From NCBI GenBank assembly GCA_964487215.1, contig CAZAPU010000045.1:1-6732 (forward strand): DNA of 6,732 nucleotides. Reading direction: 5' to 3'. Both the position numbers and the translations under genes were made by a program. The stretch's first letter is position 1. Each line of letters opens with the position of its first letter. A model generated the notes under the pieces. It had not been told where the DNA came from, ran no database searches, and saw nothing but the letters and a program-made list of their open reading frames with translations. This DNA comes from CAG-611 sp964487215 (lineage in GTDB: Bacteria > Bacillota_I > Bacilli_A > RF39 > UBA660). Below are positions 1 to 5,425 of the stretch, in pieces.

Positions 1-11
1 GGCTTTAATTG

Positions 12-314
12 TTATACATTTGTTACACTTTGACCATTCACACCACCTGCATTTATATGATTAGATACTATTATTACATCACTGCCATTTCCATATGGTT
101 GTAGCATTCTTTCTATTCTATTTGTTCTATCCAAAGTTTCATCGGTTGCTCTTGTTAATGTAACAGGTATTCCAAGTTCTTTGAATCTATCATACATATA
201 CAATGAATTATTTAAATTGTAATCTTTTTCTACAATTCCATTTCCAACAGCACCGGAATCTTCTCCTCCGTGTCCCGCATCTACAACTATGCCTTTTATT
301 TTTCTGAAATTCAT
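12..314 (-). CDS. N-acetylmuramoyl-L-alanine amidase (Amidase_3), C-terminally truncated
   Basis: Amidase_3 enzymes are zinc hydrolases that cut the bond between N-acetylmuramic acid and the stem peptide of peptidoglycan. Three of the usual metal ligands are visible: His15 in VVDAGHGGEDSGA, Glu29 in VEKDYNL, and His86 in IIVSNHINAGG; TRATDETLDRTNR (54-66) is the usual mid-domain motif. The protein ends at residue 100, about 14 residues after the third ligand. The family domain is normally about 170-180 residues and carries the catalytic glutamate near its C-terminus, so that part is missing. The last residues (GVNGQSVTNV) do not look like the usual family continuation. No signal peptide is seen. 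The ATG at 314 is chosen over an in-frame GTG at 323 because AGGTGA (320-325) lies 5 nt upstream. Family assignment is firm; activity is doubtful, and it may be a pseudogene or one half of a broken gene, because only 11 bases remain beyond the stop. Confidence 0.8.
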   Translation of the reverse strand: MNFRKIKGIVVDAGHGGEDSGAVGNGIVEKDYNLNNSLYMYDRFKELGIPVTLTRATDETLDRTNRIERMLQPYGNGSDVIIVSNHINAGGVNGQSVTNV

Positions 315-319
315 GTTTA

Positions 320-325
320 TCACCT
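320..325 (-). promoter_or_regulatory. ribosome binding site fixing the amidase start
   Basis: The minus strand reads AGGTGA, then 5 nt, then ATG at 314. The same AGGTGA form precedes rpsI in this window. It overlaps the alternative GTG codon at 321-323, which therefore is not the start. Confidence 0.7.
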
Positions 326-380
326 ATATTAATATATGAAAATAAAGTCTATTTGTGTCTTTAATATTTAAAAGTAAAAG

Positions 381-410
381 AAAAAATAAAAAACTCTTAA
401 AAGAGTTTTT
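381..410 (-). terminator. intrinsic terminator of the permease gene
   Basis: On the minus strand a 9-bp stem (arms 402-410 and 389-397, AAAAACTCT/AGAGTTTTT) with a 4-nt loop is followed by T, A and six Ts (386-381). It begins 7 nt after the permease stop codon and separates the permease from the amidase gene. Confidence 0.85.
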
Positions 411-417
411 ATATAAG

Positions 418-1842
418 CTATTCTTTAATTGCTGATTTATTCTTTTTACCAATATTTAATATTAAATTAAGAATAATACCAAATATTGCTGCTCCTGCCA
501 CACATGGAACATTTAATCCAAAGAATGGAATATTACCACCAAATGCATATTGTCCACCTATTCCAATAACCATCATTGTGGCTATTACTGCAATATTTTT
601 TGAATCAAACATATCAACTTTTTTATCTATCATAATTGCTAATCCTTGTGCTGCAATTGCACCAAATAAATATATTTCTAACCCACCAATTACTGCTAAA
701 GGTATTCCATATATTAGTTTAATAAATGGAGTAAAACATGATATTATCATTGCAATTATACCAGCTGTTATTAATACTGGAACTGAAAATACTTTTGTAA
801 TTGCCATAGTGCTTATATTTTCGCCATAATTTGTTCCAGCCGGACCTCCAACAAATCCTGATATCATATCACATAAACCATCACCAATTAAATTTTTTGA
901 AAGCAATTTACTTAAGTTATATTTTTTCTTACTTTTCTTCTTTTTCGCTAAATCATTAACACATATATCAAGTTGATAAATATGTGCAGTTGATTCAGGA
1001 ATTGTAGCAATTGCAATTGGCATTATAGCAATAATTGCTGCCCATGACCATTTTGGTAAACTAAAGGCTGGAATAGAAATAATATTATTTGTTGATGACC
1101 ATAATGCTGCTGTAATTGCTTCTGATGGAACAGTTCTAAATAAGTTTATATCACCTACTCCATATAATACTCCTGCAACTAAACATCCTGTAAGAGCACC
1201 AAGTAACAATGGCAATTGTCCTAGAAATCCTTTTAAATATCTTGAATATAAGATTGTTGATAACAAAGTAACTAATGATACTACCCACACCCAATTACTT
1301 CCAAAAACACCACCAGTAGTTAAATTAGGAGCAGCATCTGCTAAAGCATTTCCAGCTAATGTTAATCCAATAATTATTGCAGTAGAACCAGTTATTGTAG
1401 CTGGTAATATTTTTTCTACTGAATTTTTACCAAAATATTTTACCAATAATCCTGCTATTATTGAAATAAGACCAGATGCAATAATACCACATTGTGCATA
1501 ACTAATTAATTCAGTTGGTAAAATACCTGTAGCATTAAATGCTGCTAATTGTTCTACAGTACCTTCAGCTAAAACCATACTAGATATTGCAGTTAAATAT
1601 GCAAAACTAGAACCATAATATAGTGGTATTTTCTTTCCAGTTATAAGAATGAAACATATTGTAGCAAGACCACTAGCAAATATTGTTGTTGATATTTGAA
1701 ATCCGGTTATAAGGGCAACAGTAACTGTTGCAGGAAACATTACTATTACTTGCTGTATTGCATATAACAACAACCTCCAAAAAGTTGGTTTTTCATCAGG
1801 AAGATAACCAACAACTTCCTCCTCTTTTCTTCTTTTTTTCAT
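418..1842 (-). CDS. uracil permease, NCS2 (nucleobase:cation symporter-2) family
   Basis: This is a polytopic inner-membrane transporter of 474 residues, expected to import uracil (or less likely xanthine) with protons. Hydrophobic membrane segments run from about residue 20 to 465. Family signatures are YGSSFAYLT (76-84), IPESTAHIYQLD (281-292) and the strongly conserved TNYGENISTMAIT (337-349). Glu283 and Glu341 lie where UraA has its two substrate/proton glutamates; the GENI signature favours the uracil rather than the xanthine branch. A lysine-rich stretch (about 300-307) sits in a loop before the LIGDGLCDMISGFVGG segment. The protein is slightly longer than UraA or PyrP (about 430). The ATG at 1842 is chosen because AAAGGAG lies just upstream; the frame stays open to a TTG at 1875, but that lies in the leader terminator. 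The gene has its own promoter (about 2018) and a leader with a terminator, so it is probably controlled by attenuation. It stops with TAG. Exact substrate is not proven. Confidence 0.88.
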   Translation of the reverse strand: MKKRRKEEEVVGYLPDEKPTFWRLLLYAIQQVIVMFPATVTVALITGFQISTTIFASGLATICFILITGKKIPLYYGSSFAYLTAISSMVLAEGTVEQLAAFNATGILPTELISYAQCGIIASGLISIIAGLLVKYFGKNSVEKILPATITGSTAIIIGLTLAGNALADAAPNLTTGGVFGSNWVWVVSLVTLLSTILYSRYLKGFLGQLPLLLGALTGCLVAGVLYGVGDINLFRTVPSEAITAALWSSTNNIISIPAFSLPKWSWAAIIAIMPIAIATIPESTAHIYQLDICVNDLAKKKKSKKKYNLSKLLSKNLIGDGLCDMISGFVGGPAGTNYGENISTMAITKVFSVPVLITAGIIAMIISCFTPFIKLIYGIPLAVIGGLEIYLFGAIAAQGLAIMIDKKVDMFDSKNIAVIATMMVIGIGGQYAFGGNIPFFGLNVPCVAGAAIFGIILNLILNIGKKNKSAIKE

Positions 1843-1846
1843 AAAA

Positions 1847-1853
1847 CTCCTTT
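1847..1853 (-). promoter_or_regulatory. ribosome binding site fixing the permease start
   Basis: AAAGGAG is followed by TTTT and the ATG at 1842. The spacing is short (4 nt), but a second AGGAAAG lies at 1854-1860. It excludes the upstream in-frame TTG at 1875, which has no such site and falls in the terminator stem. Confidence 0.75.
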
Positions 1854-1860
1854 CTTTCCT

Positions 1861-1892
1861 AAAAAAAAACACCAAAACTAAAGTTTTGATGT
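1861..1892 (-). terminator. intrinsic terminator in the permease leader (attenuator)
   Basis: On the minus strand the arms 1892-1883 (ACATCAAAAC) and 1878-1869 (GTTTTGGTGT) form a 10-bp stem with one T-G pair and a TTTA loop. A run of nine Ts (1869-1861) follows directly. It lies downstream of the permease promoter and 19 nt before the permease start codon, so it must be read through for the permease to be expressed. That placement is typical of an attenuator rather than of an end-of-gene terminator. Confidence 0.85.
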
Positions 1893-1973
1893 TTCTTCCA
1901 ATATTAATAATGAAAATAATGAACCCTGTACTTCAAAATTGAATAAAAAATTCTTTTTTAATACTCGATTCAT
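1878..1973 (-). CDS. candidate 31-residue leader peptide of the uracil permease
   Basis: A short open frame begins with ATG at 1973-1971 and ends with TAG at 1880-1878. The product starts MNRVLKKNFLFNFEV and is rich in Leu (7) and Phe (4). A GGTGA element (1982-1978) lies 4 nt upstream of the ATG, the same spacing as the AGGTGA used by rpsI. The predicted transcription start (about 1982-1985) leaves a 5' UTR of about ten nucleotides. The stop codon spans the end of the terminator loop and the first base of its 3' arm, so a ribosome finishing this ORF would cover the terminator's 5' arm. That is the layout of leader peptides in transcription attenuation, as in enterobacterial pyrBI. I do not recognise the peptide from any family, and translation is inferred only from position and ribosome binding site. 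It could be a chance ORF, since 31 open codons are not rare in AT-rich DNA. Confidence 0.45.
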   Translation of the reverse strand: MNRVLKKNFLFNFEVQGSLFSLLILEETSKL

Positions 1974-1989
1974 ATTATCACCGTTATTA

Positions 1990-2018
1990 ATGGTATCATA
2001 CAAATTTTCCATTTGCAA
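1990..2018 (-). promoter_or_regulatory. sigma-A type promoter of the permease
   Basis: The -35 element TTGCAA (2018-2013) and the -10 element TACCAT (1995-1990) are separated by 17 nt, and TG one base before the -10 (TGATACCAT) makes it an extended -10. The predicted start is near 1985-1982. Confidence 0.6.
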
Positions 2019-2019
2019 G

Positions 2020-2038
2020 AAAAATTTATTAAATTTTT
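2020..2038 (-). terminator. weak AT-only hairpin after the DUF4870-like gene
   Basis: AAAAATTT (2038-2031) and AAATTTTT (2027-2020) form an 8-bp all-AT stem with a 3-nt loop, ending in a short T run. It starts 12 nt after the stop codon at 2051. It could terminate transcription weakly, so some readthrough into the permease leader is possible. Confidence 0.35.
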
Positions 2039-2050
2039 ACAATTACTTTT

Positions 2051-2545
2051 TTATTTATAAAATGAATACTTTCCAATAATAGGTAATTCTTTTTGTTTAT
2101 TATTTAATACATTAGTAATTCCTATTACCATGAAATATATTACTATTCCTACAATTGATAATTTTAGTACAGTAGAAATTAATGAACCAAATATTGATAA
2201 AGTATAAATACCTGTAGGTTGAGTATTATAATATATTTCTTCTCTAAAAATTAATCCTACAAAGAATGTATTTATTATACTTGAAAAGAAAGATAATAAT
2301 AATTCCACAATTGATAATATAATTCCTTGTCCAACATGAAATTTTAAATCTTTTTCATCTTTTTCAGGTACTAATAAACCTATTAACCATAAAATTCCTA
2401 TATATGATAAAATTTTATATGCTTTTATATTTTCTATTTTTTGTTTTTCTTCTGCAGTTAATTTCTTTTCTTTTGGTTTTGCTTTAGTTGTCTTTTTCGT
2501 TGTTTCTTTCTTTGTTGCATTTTTTTTAATTGTTTTTTCAGCCAT
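2051..2545 (-). CDS. small membrane protein, DUF4870/Tic20-like, with lysine-rich N-terminal tail
   Basis: The 164-residue protein has a lysine- and threonine-rich, presumably cytoplasmic tail (residues 1-40). Hydrophobic segments follow at about 43-60, 72-100 (probably one or two helices) and 113-147. The helix-hinge-helix pattern with KFHVGQG (68-74) and the C-terminal NVLNNKQKELPIIGKY (145-160) resembles the DUF4870/Tic20-like family (COG3296-type), whose function in bacteria is not established. The ATG at 2545 is chosen over an in-frame TTG at 2560 because a strong GGGAGGA site lies 6 nt upstream and overlaps that TTG. It lies 60 nt downstream of the htrA-like gene with no terminator between, and has a candidate promoter of its own. 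Membrane location is clear; family assignment rests on remembered pattern only. Confidence 0.7.
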   Translation of the reverse strand: MAEKTIKKNATKKETTKKTTKAKPKEKKLTAEEKQKIENIKAYKILSYIGILWLIGLLVPEKDEKDLKFHVGQGIILSIVELLLSFFSSIINTFFVGLIFREEIYYNTQPTGIYTLSIFGSLISTVLKLSIVGIVIYFMVIGITNVLNNKQKELPIIGKYSFYK

Positions 2546-2551
2546 ATCTAT

Positions 2552-2558
2552 TCCTCCC
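2552..2558 (-). promoter_or_regulatory. ribosome binding site fixing the DUF4870-like start
   Basis: GGGAGGA lies 6 nt before the ATG at 2545 and is among the strongest ribosome binding sites in the window. It covers the alternative TTG codon at 2560-2558, which rules that start out. Confidence 0.85.
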
Positions 2559-2567
2559 AATAATAAT

Positions 2568-2596
2568 ATTTTATAATATTTCTATTTCTTTATCAA
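2568..2596 (-). promoter_or_regulatory. candidate promoter of the DUF4870-like gene
   Basis: TTGATA (2596-2591), 17 nt, then TAAAAT (2573-2568) gives five of six consensus bases in each element. The expected start near 2561 leaves only about 16 nt of 5' UTR, just enough for the ribosome binding site. AT-rich sequence yields such matches by chance, so this is tentative. Confidence 0.4.
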
Positions 2597-2605
2597 CAAA
2601 TATAA

Positions 2606-3718
2606 TTAATTAGACTTTTCTAAAGCAATCTTTTTTGTCATTGTTTCATTATTTCTAATAAATGTAATACTTATTTGTTCTCCTACTGCATATTTATATA
2701 ATTCATATCTTAAGTAGGCAGATGATGATATAGTTTTATTATTAATTTTTGTAATTATATCTCCCTTTTCTAAAACACCTTCTGCAGATGAACCTTCTAC
2801 TACATTAATAATTACTACACCACTTGTTATATCATTTGGAACTGATATATTGGATCTATATAATGCTGTAGTATCAGTAACATTAGCCATATTTATACCA
2901 AGGAAAGGTCTTTCTATTTTTTCACCCTTTTCTATGGTATCTATATTACTCATTACATCTTCAATAGCTATAGAAAAACCCATACCTTCTATTTTTTCTT
3001 GTACTAACTTTAATGAATTCATTCCAATAACTTGACCATTAATATTAACTAATGGACCTCCACTATTACCAGGATTCATGGCAGCATCTGTTTGTATAAC
3101 ATTCATAATATATTCAACATTGTTAGCAGTTACACTAACTAATCTATCTTTTCCAGATAAAATTCCTTTAGTAACAGTTCCCATATATTGAATATCAACT
3201 GGACTACCAATTGTAAATACTGTATCACCAAGTTTAGTATTTTTACTATTACCAATCTCTGCTACTTTTAATACTTTATCTTTTGGAATAGTTAATACCG
3301 CAATATCCAAATAATTATCTCCACCAATATAAGTAGCTGTTATTTCCTCTTCATTTGATAAAACAACTTTTAAAGAAGTATTTCCATCAATAACATGATA
3401 ATTTGTTAATATATATCCATAATTACTATCAATCTTATAAACAAATCCAGTACCTGATGCGGATAATTTATTATTATTATAGTTTTTTATTAACACAACT
3501 GCATCATATATTTTATCAACTGCATCACTAATACTATTTTCAGTAATACTTATTTTATTTTCACACTGTGTATAACAAGTACCATTGCTATTACTACCAT
3601 TAGGAAATAAAGATATTAAATTATCTCTAAAAAAATATATAATTGCAACTGTAATAATAATTCCTAAAAATAAAAATATAAAATTTGTAATTGTGCTTCT
3701 TTTATCTTTCATTTTCAT
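2606..3718 (-). CDS. membrane-anchored HtrA/DegP-like trypsin-family serine protease with PDZ domain
   Basis: The 370-residue protein has a short basic N-terminus, one membrane helix (about 12-29, a signal anchor) and an extracytoplasmic S1C protease domain (about 60-255). The catalytic triad is visible: His108 in TNYHVI, Asp138 in YLDIAVL, Ser219 in NPGNSGGPL. A single PDZ-like domain (about 272-365) contains SSAEGVLEKGDIITKINNK. HtrA proteases degrade or refold damaged exported proteins at the outer face of the membrane and are usually stress-induced. A Cys pair (CYTQC, 48-52) lies between the anchor and the protease. The start at 3718 is supported by AAGGAG 9 nt upstream; an in-frame Met codon at 3712 would be too far from it. 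The ATG abuts the stop codon of the upstream Abi-like gene, so the two are co-transcribed and probably translationally coupled. Length and domain order are normal for Gram-positive HtrA proteins, so it looks intact. Confidence 0.9.
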   Translation of the reverse strand: MKMKDKRSTITNFIFLFLGIIITVAIIYFFRDNLISLFPNGSNSNGTCYTQCENKISITENSISDAVDKIYDAVVLIKNYNNNKLSASGTGFVYKIDSNYGYILTNYHVIDGNTSLKVVLSNEEEITATYIGGDNYLDIAVLTIPKDKVLKVAEIGNSKNTKLGDTVFTIGSPVDIQYMGTVTKGILSGKDRLVSVTANNVEYIMNVIQTDAAMNPGNSGGPLVNINGQVIGMNSLKLVQEKIEGMGFSIAIEDVMSNIDTIEKGEKIERPFLGINMANVTDTTALYRSNISVPNDITSGVVIINVVEGSSAEGVLEKGDIITKINNKTISSSAYLRYELYKYAVGEQISITFIRNNETMTKKIALEKSN

Positions 3719-4666
3719 TTATATTATCTCCTTATTTTCAATAATATCTTTCCAATTTTCTGGGAAACCCATTCTATCTAATATTTTTGTCATAGGAATA
3801 GTCTTTAAGTTATATTCAAGATTATCTAAAATTGCACTAATTTCTAATACTAATTTTTTTAACTCATCTGGTTTTAACATACACTTAAATATAATTATTA
3901 AGGAAAATAAATCATTTTTCCCATAAATATATTCATTATTCATTATAGGTATATTTAATATTCTATGATATCTATTATCATTGATATGCATTTGAGTTCT
4001 ATTATCATATACTATATCTTCGTGGGCACATAAATTACGATAATTTGATAATTCTTTTAAATAGTCAATAAAATCTTCTAATCCCAAATCATAAATATCA
4101 ATAATATCATATTGATCTTCTTTTTTTAGTATTGTAAAAAGTTCAGAAATTATTCCAAACGATAATACTTTAACTGAAACCCATAATGGAATATAACCAT
4201 ATTTATTGGCATAATGCATCGTTGCCGAATGATTAAAAGCATTATTTCTTATTTGCCTTTTCATCTTTGACAAAAGATCATTTACTTGTCTCTTTTTTTC
4301 AGGAGAATTATTAAAATTCTTAATATCTAAATAATCTTTTTCTTTAAAACCATATTTTTTACTTAATTGATAAGAAAATATAGATTTTATATTATTTTCT
4401 ATTATTAAAATATTTTTAAATATTACATTCCTTAAATTTCTATCAAAAAGGAACAAACTATAAAGTTCTTCAAAAGTAGTACCTTTTATATATAAACTAT
4501 TATCTTTAGATTGTAAAAAAGGATAACGATAACCATGAATAAAAAAATAATTTTCTCTAAGCAAAACATCTTTTGTATAATCTTCATTTCTTATTATCAA
4601 GCCTTTTTGCTTAAAAATTTCTATTTGTTCATCTAAAGTTTTAAACACTTTCTTAGCATTAGCCAT
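3719..4666 (-). CDS. Abi-like protein (Abi_2/AbiD-F family, HEPN fold)
   Basis: The 315-residue soluble protein matches the Abi_2 pattern in order: an N-terminal helical start (LDEQIEIFKQKGLII), ENYFFIHGYRYPFL (38-51), a helical FDRNLRNVIFKNILIIENNIKS stretch (74-95), IPLWVSVKVLSFGIISELF (159-177), and the family hallmark SNYRNLCAHEDIVYDNR (207-223). Arg210 and His215 form the Rx4H motif of HEPN nucleases, so RNA cleavage is possible. Relatives include lactococcal abortive-infection proteins AbiD and AbiF, which stop phage growth; chromosomal homologues are common and mostly uncharacterised. It is the first gene of a unit with the htrA-like protease. No antitoxin-like gene is beside it. A weak AGGAATGGG site (near 4683-4674) precedes the ATG at 4666. 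The family is clear; toxicity or anti-phage function is inference. Confidence 0.85.
   Translation of the reverse strand: MANAKKVFKTLDEQIEIFKQKGLIIRNEDYTKDVLLRENYFFIHGYRYPFLQSKDNSLYIKGTTFEELYSLFLFDRNLRNVIFKNILIIENNIKSIFSYQLSKKYGFKEKDYLDIKNFNNSPEKKRQVNDLLSKMKRQIRNNAFNHSATMHYANKYGYIPLWVSVKVLSFGIISELFTILKKEDQYDIIDIYDLGLEDFIDYLKELSNYRNLCAHEDIVYDNRTQMHINDNRYHRILNIPIMNNEYIYGKNDLFSLIIIFKCMLKPDELKKLVLEISAILDNLEYNLKTIPMTKILDRMGFPENWKDIIENKEII
3728..3733 (-). promoter_or_regulatory. htrA-like ribosome binding site inside the Abi gene
   Basis: AAGGAG lies 9 nt before the ATG at 3718 and within the last codons of the upstream gene (stop 3721-3719). Ribosomes ending the upstream gene would therefore be placed on this site. 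Confidence 0.8.
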
Positions 4667-4694
4667 ATCTTATCCCATTCCTATTCTTATAAAA

Positions 4695-4703
4695 AGTATA
4701 ACA
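4695..4703 (-). promoter_or_regulatory. candidate extended -10 promoter of the Abi-htrA unit
   Basis: The minus strand reads TGTTATACT, an extended -10 (TGn plus TATACT, five of six). No good -35 lies at 16-18 nt, as often with extended -10 promoters. It overlaps the downstream arm of an inverted repeat (4697-4730). The expected start is near 4688, about 22 nt before the ATG. Confidence 0.4.
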
Positions 4704-4730
4704 TATTTTTATGTAAAAATATATGTTATA
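4697..4730. repeat. inverted repeat over the Abi promoter (possible operator)
   Basis: Perfect 10-bp arms TATAACATAT (4697-4706) and ATATGTTATA (4721-4730) are separated by 14 bp. One arm overlaps the candidate -10 element. It fits a dimeric repressor site; it could also be a second hairpin behind the DUF975 terminator. No regulator gene is seen in the window. Confidence 0.5.
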
Positions 4731-4734
4731 TTGT

Positions 4735-4765
4735 AAAAAAAATAATACTTAATAGTATTATTTTT
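4735..4765 (-). terminator. intrinsic terminator of the DUF975 gene
   Basis: AATAATACT (4762-4754) and AGTATTATT (4749-4741) form a 9-bp stem with an ATTA loop, extendable by A-T pairs from 4763-4765, followed by TTTTTT (4740-4735). The stop codon of the gene (4760-4758) lies inside the upstream arm. Confidence 0.8.
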
Positions 4766-5363
4766 CAACTTTAATTTCTTTTTCTGCAACTGCCTTTGGT
4801 TTTTTTATCTTGTTATAAAAATTAACAAGAGTCATTCGTTGATATGGTATCAAGTAAACTAATACTATTCCAAAAGTAAGTGATGCTAATAAATACCAAC
4901 CTATAAATGACAATTCTAGAACAAATAATTCCCATTTATGACCATCCATAATTCTTTTACTTTCTTCTATTGCTTCACTAGCAGTCATATCTGGATTTTC
5001 TGCTAAAATATATAAACTCATTGAATATGATAGTCCTTTTATTATTCCAGGTATTACAAATAATAAAGACCATAAGAATGTATAAACATACACTAATACA
5101 AATAATATTATTGATCTTTCAAAACCTTTATCTTTAAATCCTTCAAATACTTTTTCTACTTCTGGTTTTTTACCTTTTGCTAAATTTTGAAAAATCATTA
5201 CTAGAGACAAAGACAAAGGTGGGGTTAATATAAATGCTCCTAATACAACAGATGTTCCAATTGCAATTAAAACTGATATTATTAAACAACATAAAAATAA
5301 AATTCCTATATTCCCATCAATTTGTTTCTTAGCTAAATTCTTTAGTTCCTCTCTATTTATCAT
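4758..5363 (-). CDS. DUF975 family integral membrane protein
   Basis: The 201-residue protein matches DUF975, a family of Gram-positive membrane proteins of unknown function. The family start MINREELKNLAKKQIDGN is followed by hydrophobic segments at about 18-37, 40-58, 85-107 and 146-172. The diagnostic C-terminal half contains FVIPGIIKGLSYSMSLYILAEN (102-123), PDMTASEAIEESKRIMDGHKW (124-144) and VYLIPYQ (169-175). The tail is charged and lysine-rich. The ATG at 5363 is chosen because AAAGGA (5378-5373) lies 9 nt upstream; the in-frame ATG at 5372 directly abuts that site and cannot use it. The gene has its own extended -10 promoter just after the rpsI terminator and its own terminator, so it is probably a single-gene unit. 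The stop codon lies in the terminator stem. Biochemical role is not known. Confidence 0.88.
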   Translation of the reverse strand: MINREELKNLAKKQIDGNIGILFLCCLIISVLIAIGTSVVLGAFILTPPLSLSLVMIFQNLAKGKKPEVEKVFEGFKDKGFERSIILFVLVYVYTFLWSLLFVIPGIIKGLSYSMSLYILAENPDMTASEAIEESKRIMDGHKWELFVLELSFIGWYLLASLTFGIVLVYLIPYQRMTLVNFYNKIKKPKAVAEKEIKVEK

Positions 5364-5372
5364 AATTTTCAT

Positions 5373-5378
5373 TCCTTT
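5373..5378 (-). promoter_or_regulatory. ribosome binding site fixing the DUF975 start
   Basis: AAAGGA lies 9 nt before the ATG at 5363, but 0 nt before the ATG at 5372. The shorter reading therefore is the real one, and it also begins with the usual family N-terminus. Confidence 0.8.
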
Positions 5379-5387
5379 CTACAACAA

Positions 5388-5396
5388 ATTATACCA
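5388..5396 (-). promoter_or_regulatory. extended -10 promoter of the DUF975 gene
   Basis: The minus strand reads TGGTATAAT, a perfect extended -10. No convincing -35 is seen upstream, where the rpsI terminator lies. The expected start is near 5381, 18 nt before the ATG. Confidence 0.6.
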
Positions 5397-5398
5397 TA

Positions 5399-5425
5399 AA
5401 ATAAAAAGATACAAAAGTATCTTTT
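5399..5425 (-). terminator. intrinsic terminator of the rplM-rpsI operon
   Basis: AAAAGATAC (5425-5417) and GTATCTTTT (5412-5404) form a 9-bp stem with a TTTT loop, followed by a T-rich tail. The rpsI stop codon (5426-5424) overlaps the foot of the stem. Confidence 0.8.

Larger units (their letters stand above)
1861..1985 (-). promoter_or_regulatory. uracil permease 5' leader, candidate transcription attenuator
   Basis: This is the transcribed leader from the predicted start (about 1985) to the end of the terminator U tract. Besides the leader ORF and the terminator, it holds U-rich runs (1950-1945 and 1938-1935). It also holds a segment TTTTGAAGT (1938-1930) that can pair with ACATCAAAA (1892-1884), the 5' arm of the terminator, with 8 of 9 positions matched. 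That pairing would act as an antiterminator. The segment can instead fold locally (TTCA/TGAA at 1943-1940/1935-1932, or TGAA/TTCA at 1935-1932/1923-1920), which would free the terminator. I see no PyrR binding-loop consensus, T-box sequence or purine riboswitch core. The ligand or signal is unknown. Confidence 0.5.

Noticed and set aside
315..380. Promoter for the amidase gene
   Set aside because: TAGACT with TAATAT is only 14 nt apart, and no other pair has acceptable spacing; the region is simply AT-rich.
578..829. Plus-strand open frame of 83 codons inside the permease gene
   Set aside because: It is antisense to a well-conserved transporter and its product only mirrors the hydrophobic coding of the other strand; no ribosome binding site or family likeness is seen.
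1843..1875. N-terminal extension of the permease from a TTG at 1875
   Set aside because: The TTG sits in the leader terminator stem and lacks a ribosome binding site; the ATG at 1842 has AAAGGAG just upstream.
1861..1985. Known pyrimidine or purine leader elements (PyrR binding loop, T-box, purine riboswitch) in the permease leader
   Set aside because: The GTACAGGGTTC segment was compared by eye with these consensus sequences and lacks the PyrR CNGNGAGG-type loop, the T-box core and the purine aptamer core.
2850..3035. Plus-strand open frame of 61 codons inside the HtrA-like gene
   Set aside because: It lies opposite the protease/PDZ coding sequence, has no recognisable motif and no upstream signals.
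3585..3926. Plus-strand open frame of 113 codons across the Abi/htrA junction
   Set aside because: It is antisense to two clear genes; its Ile/Lys/Asn-rich product is what AT-rich antisense reading gives.
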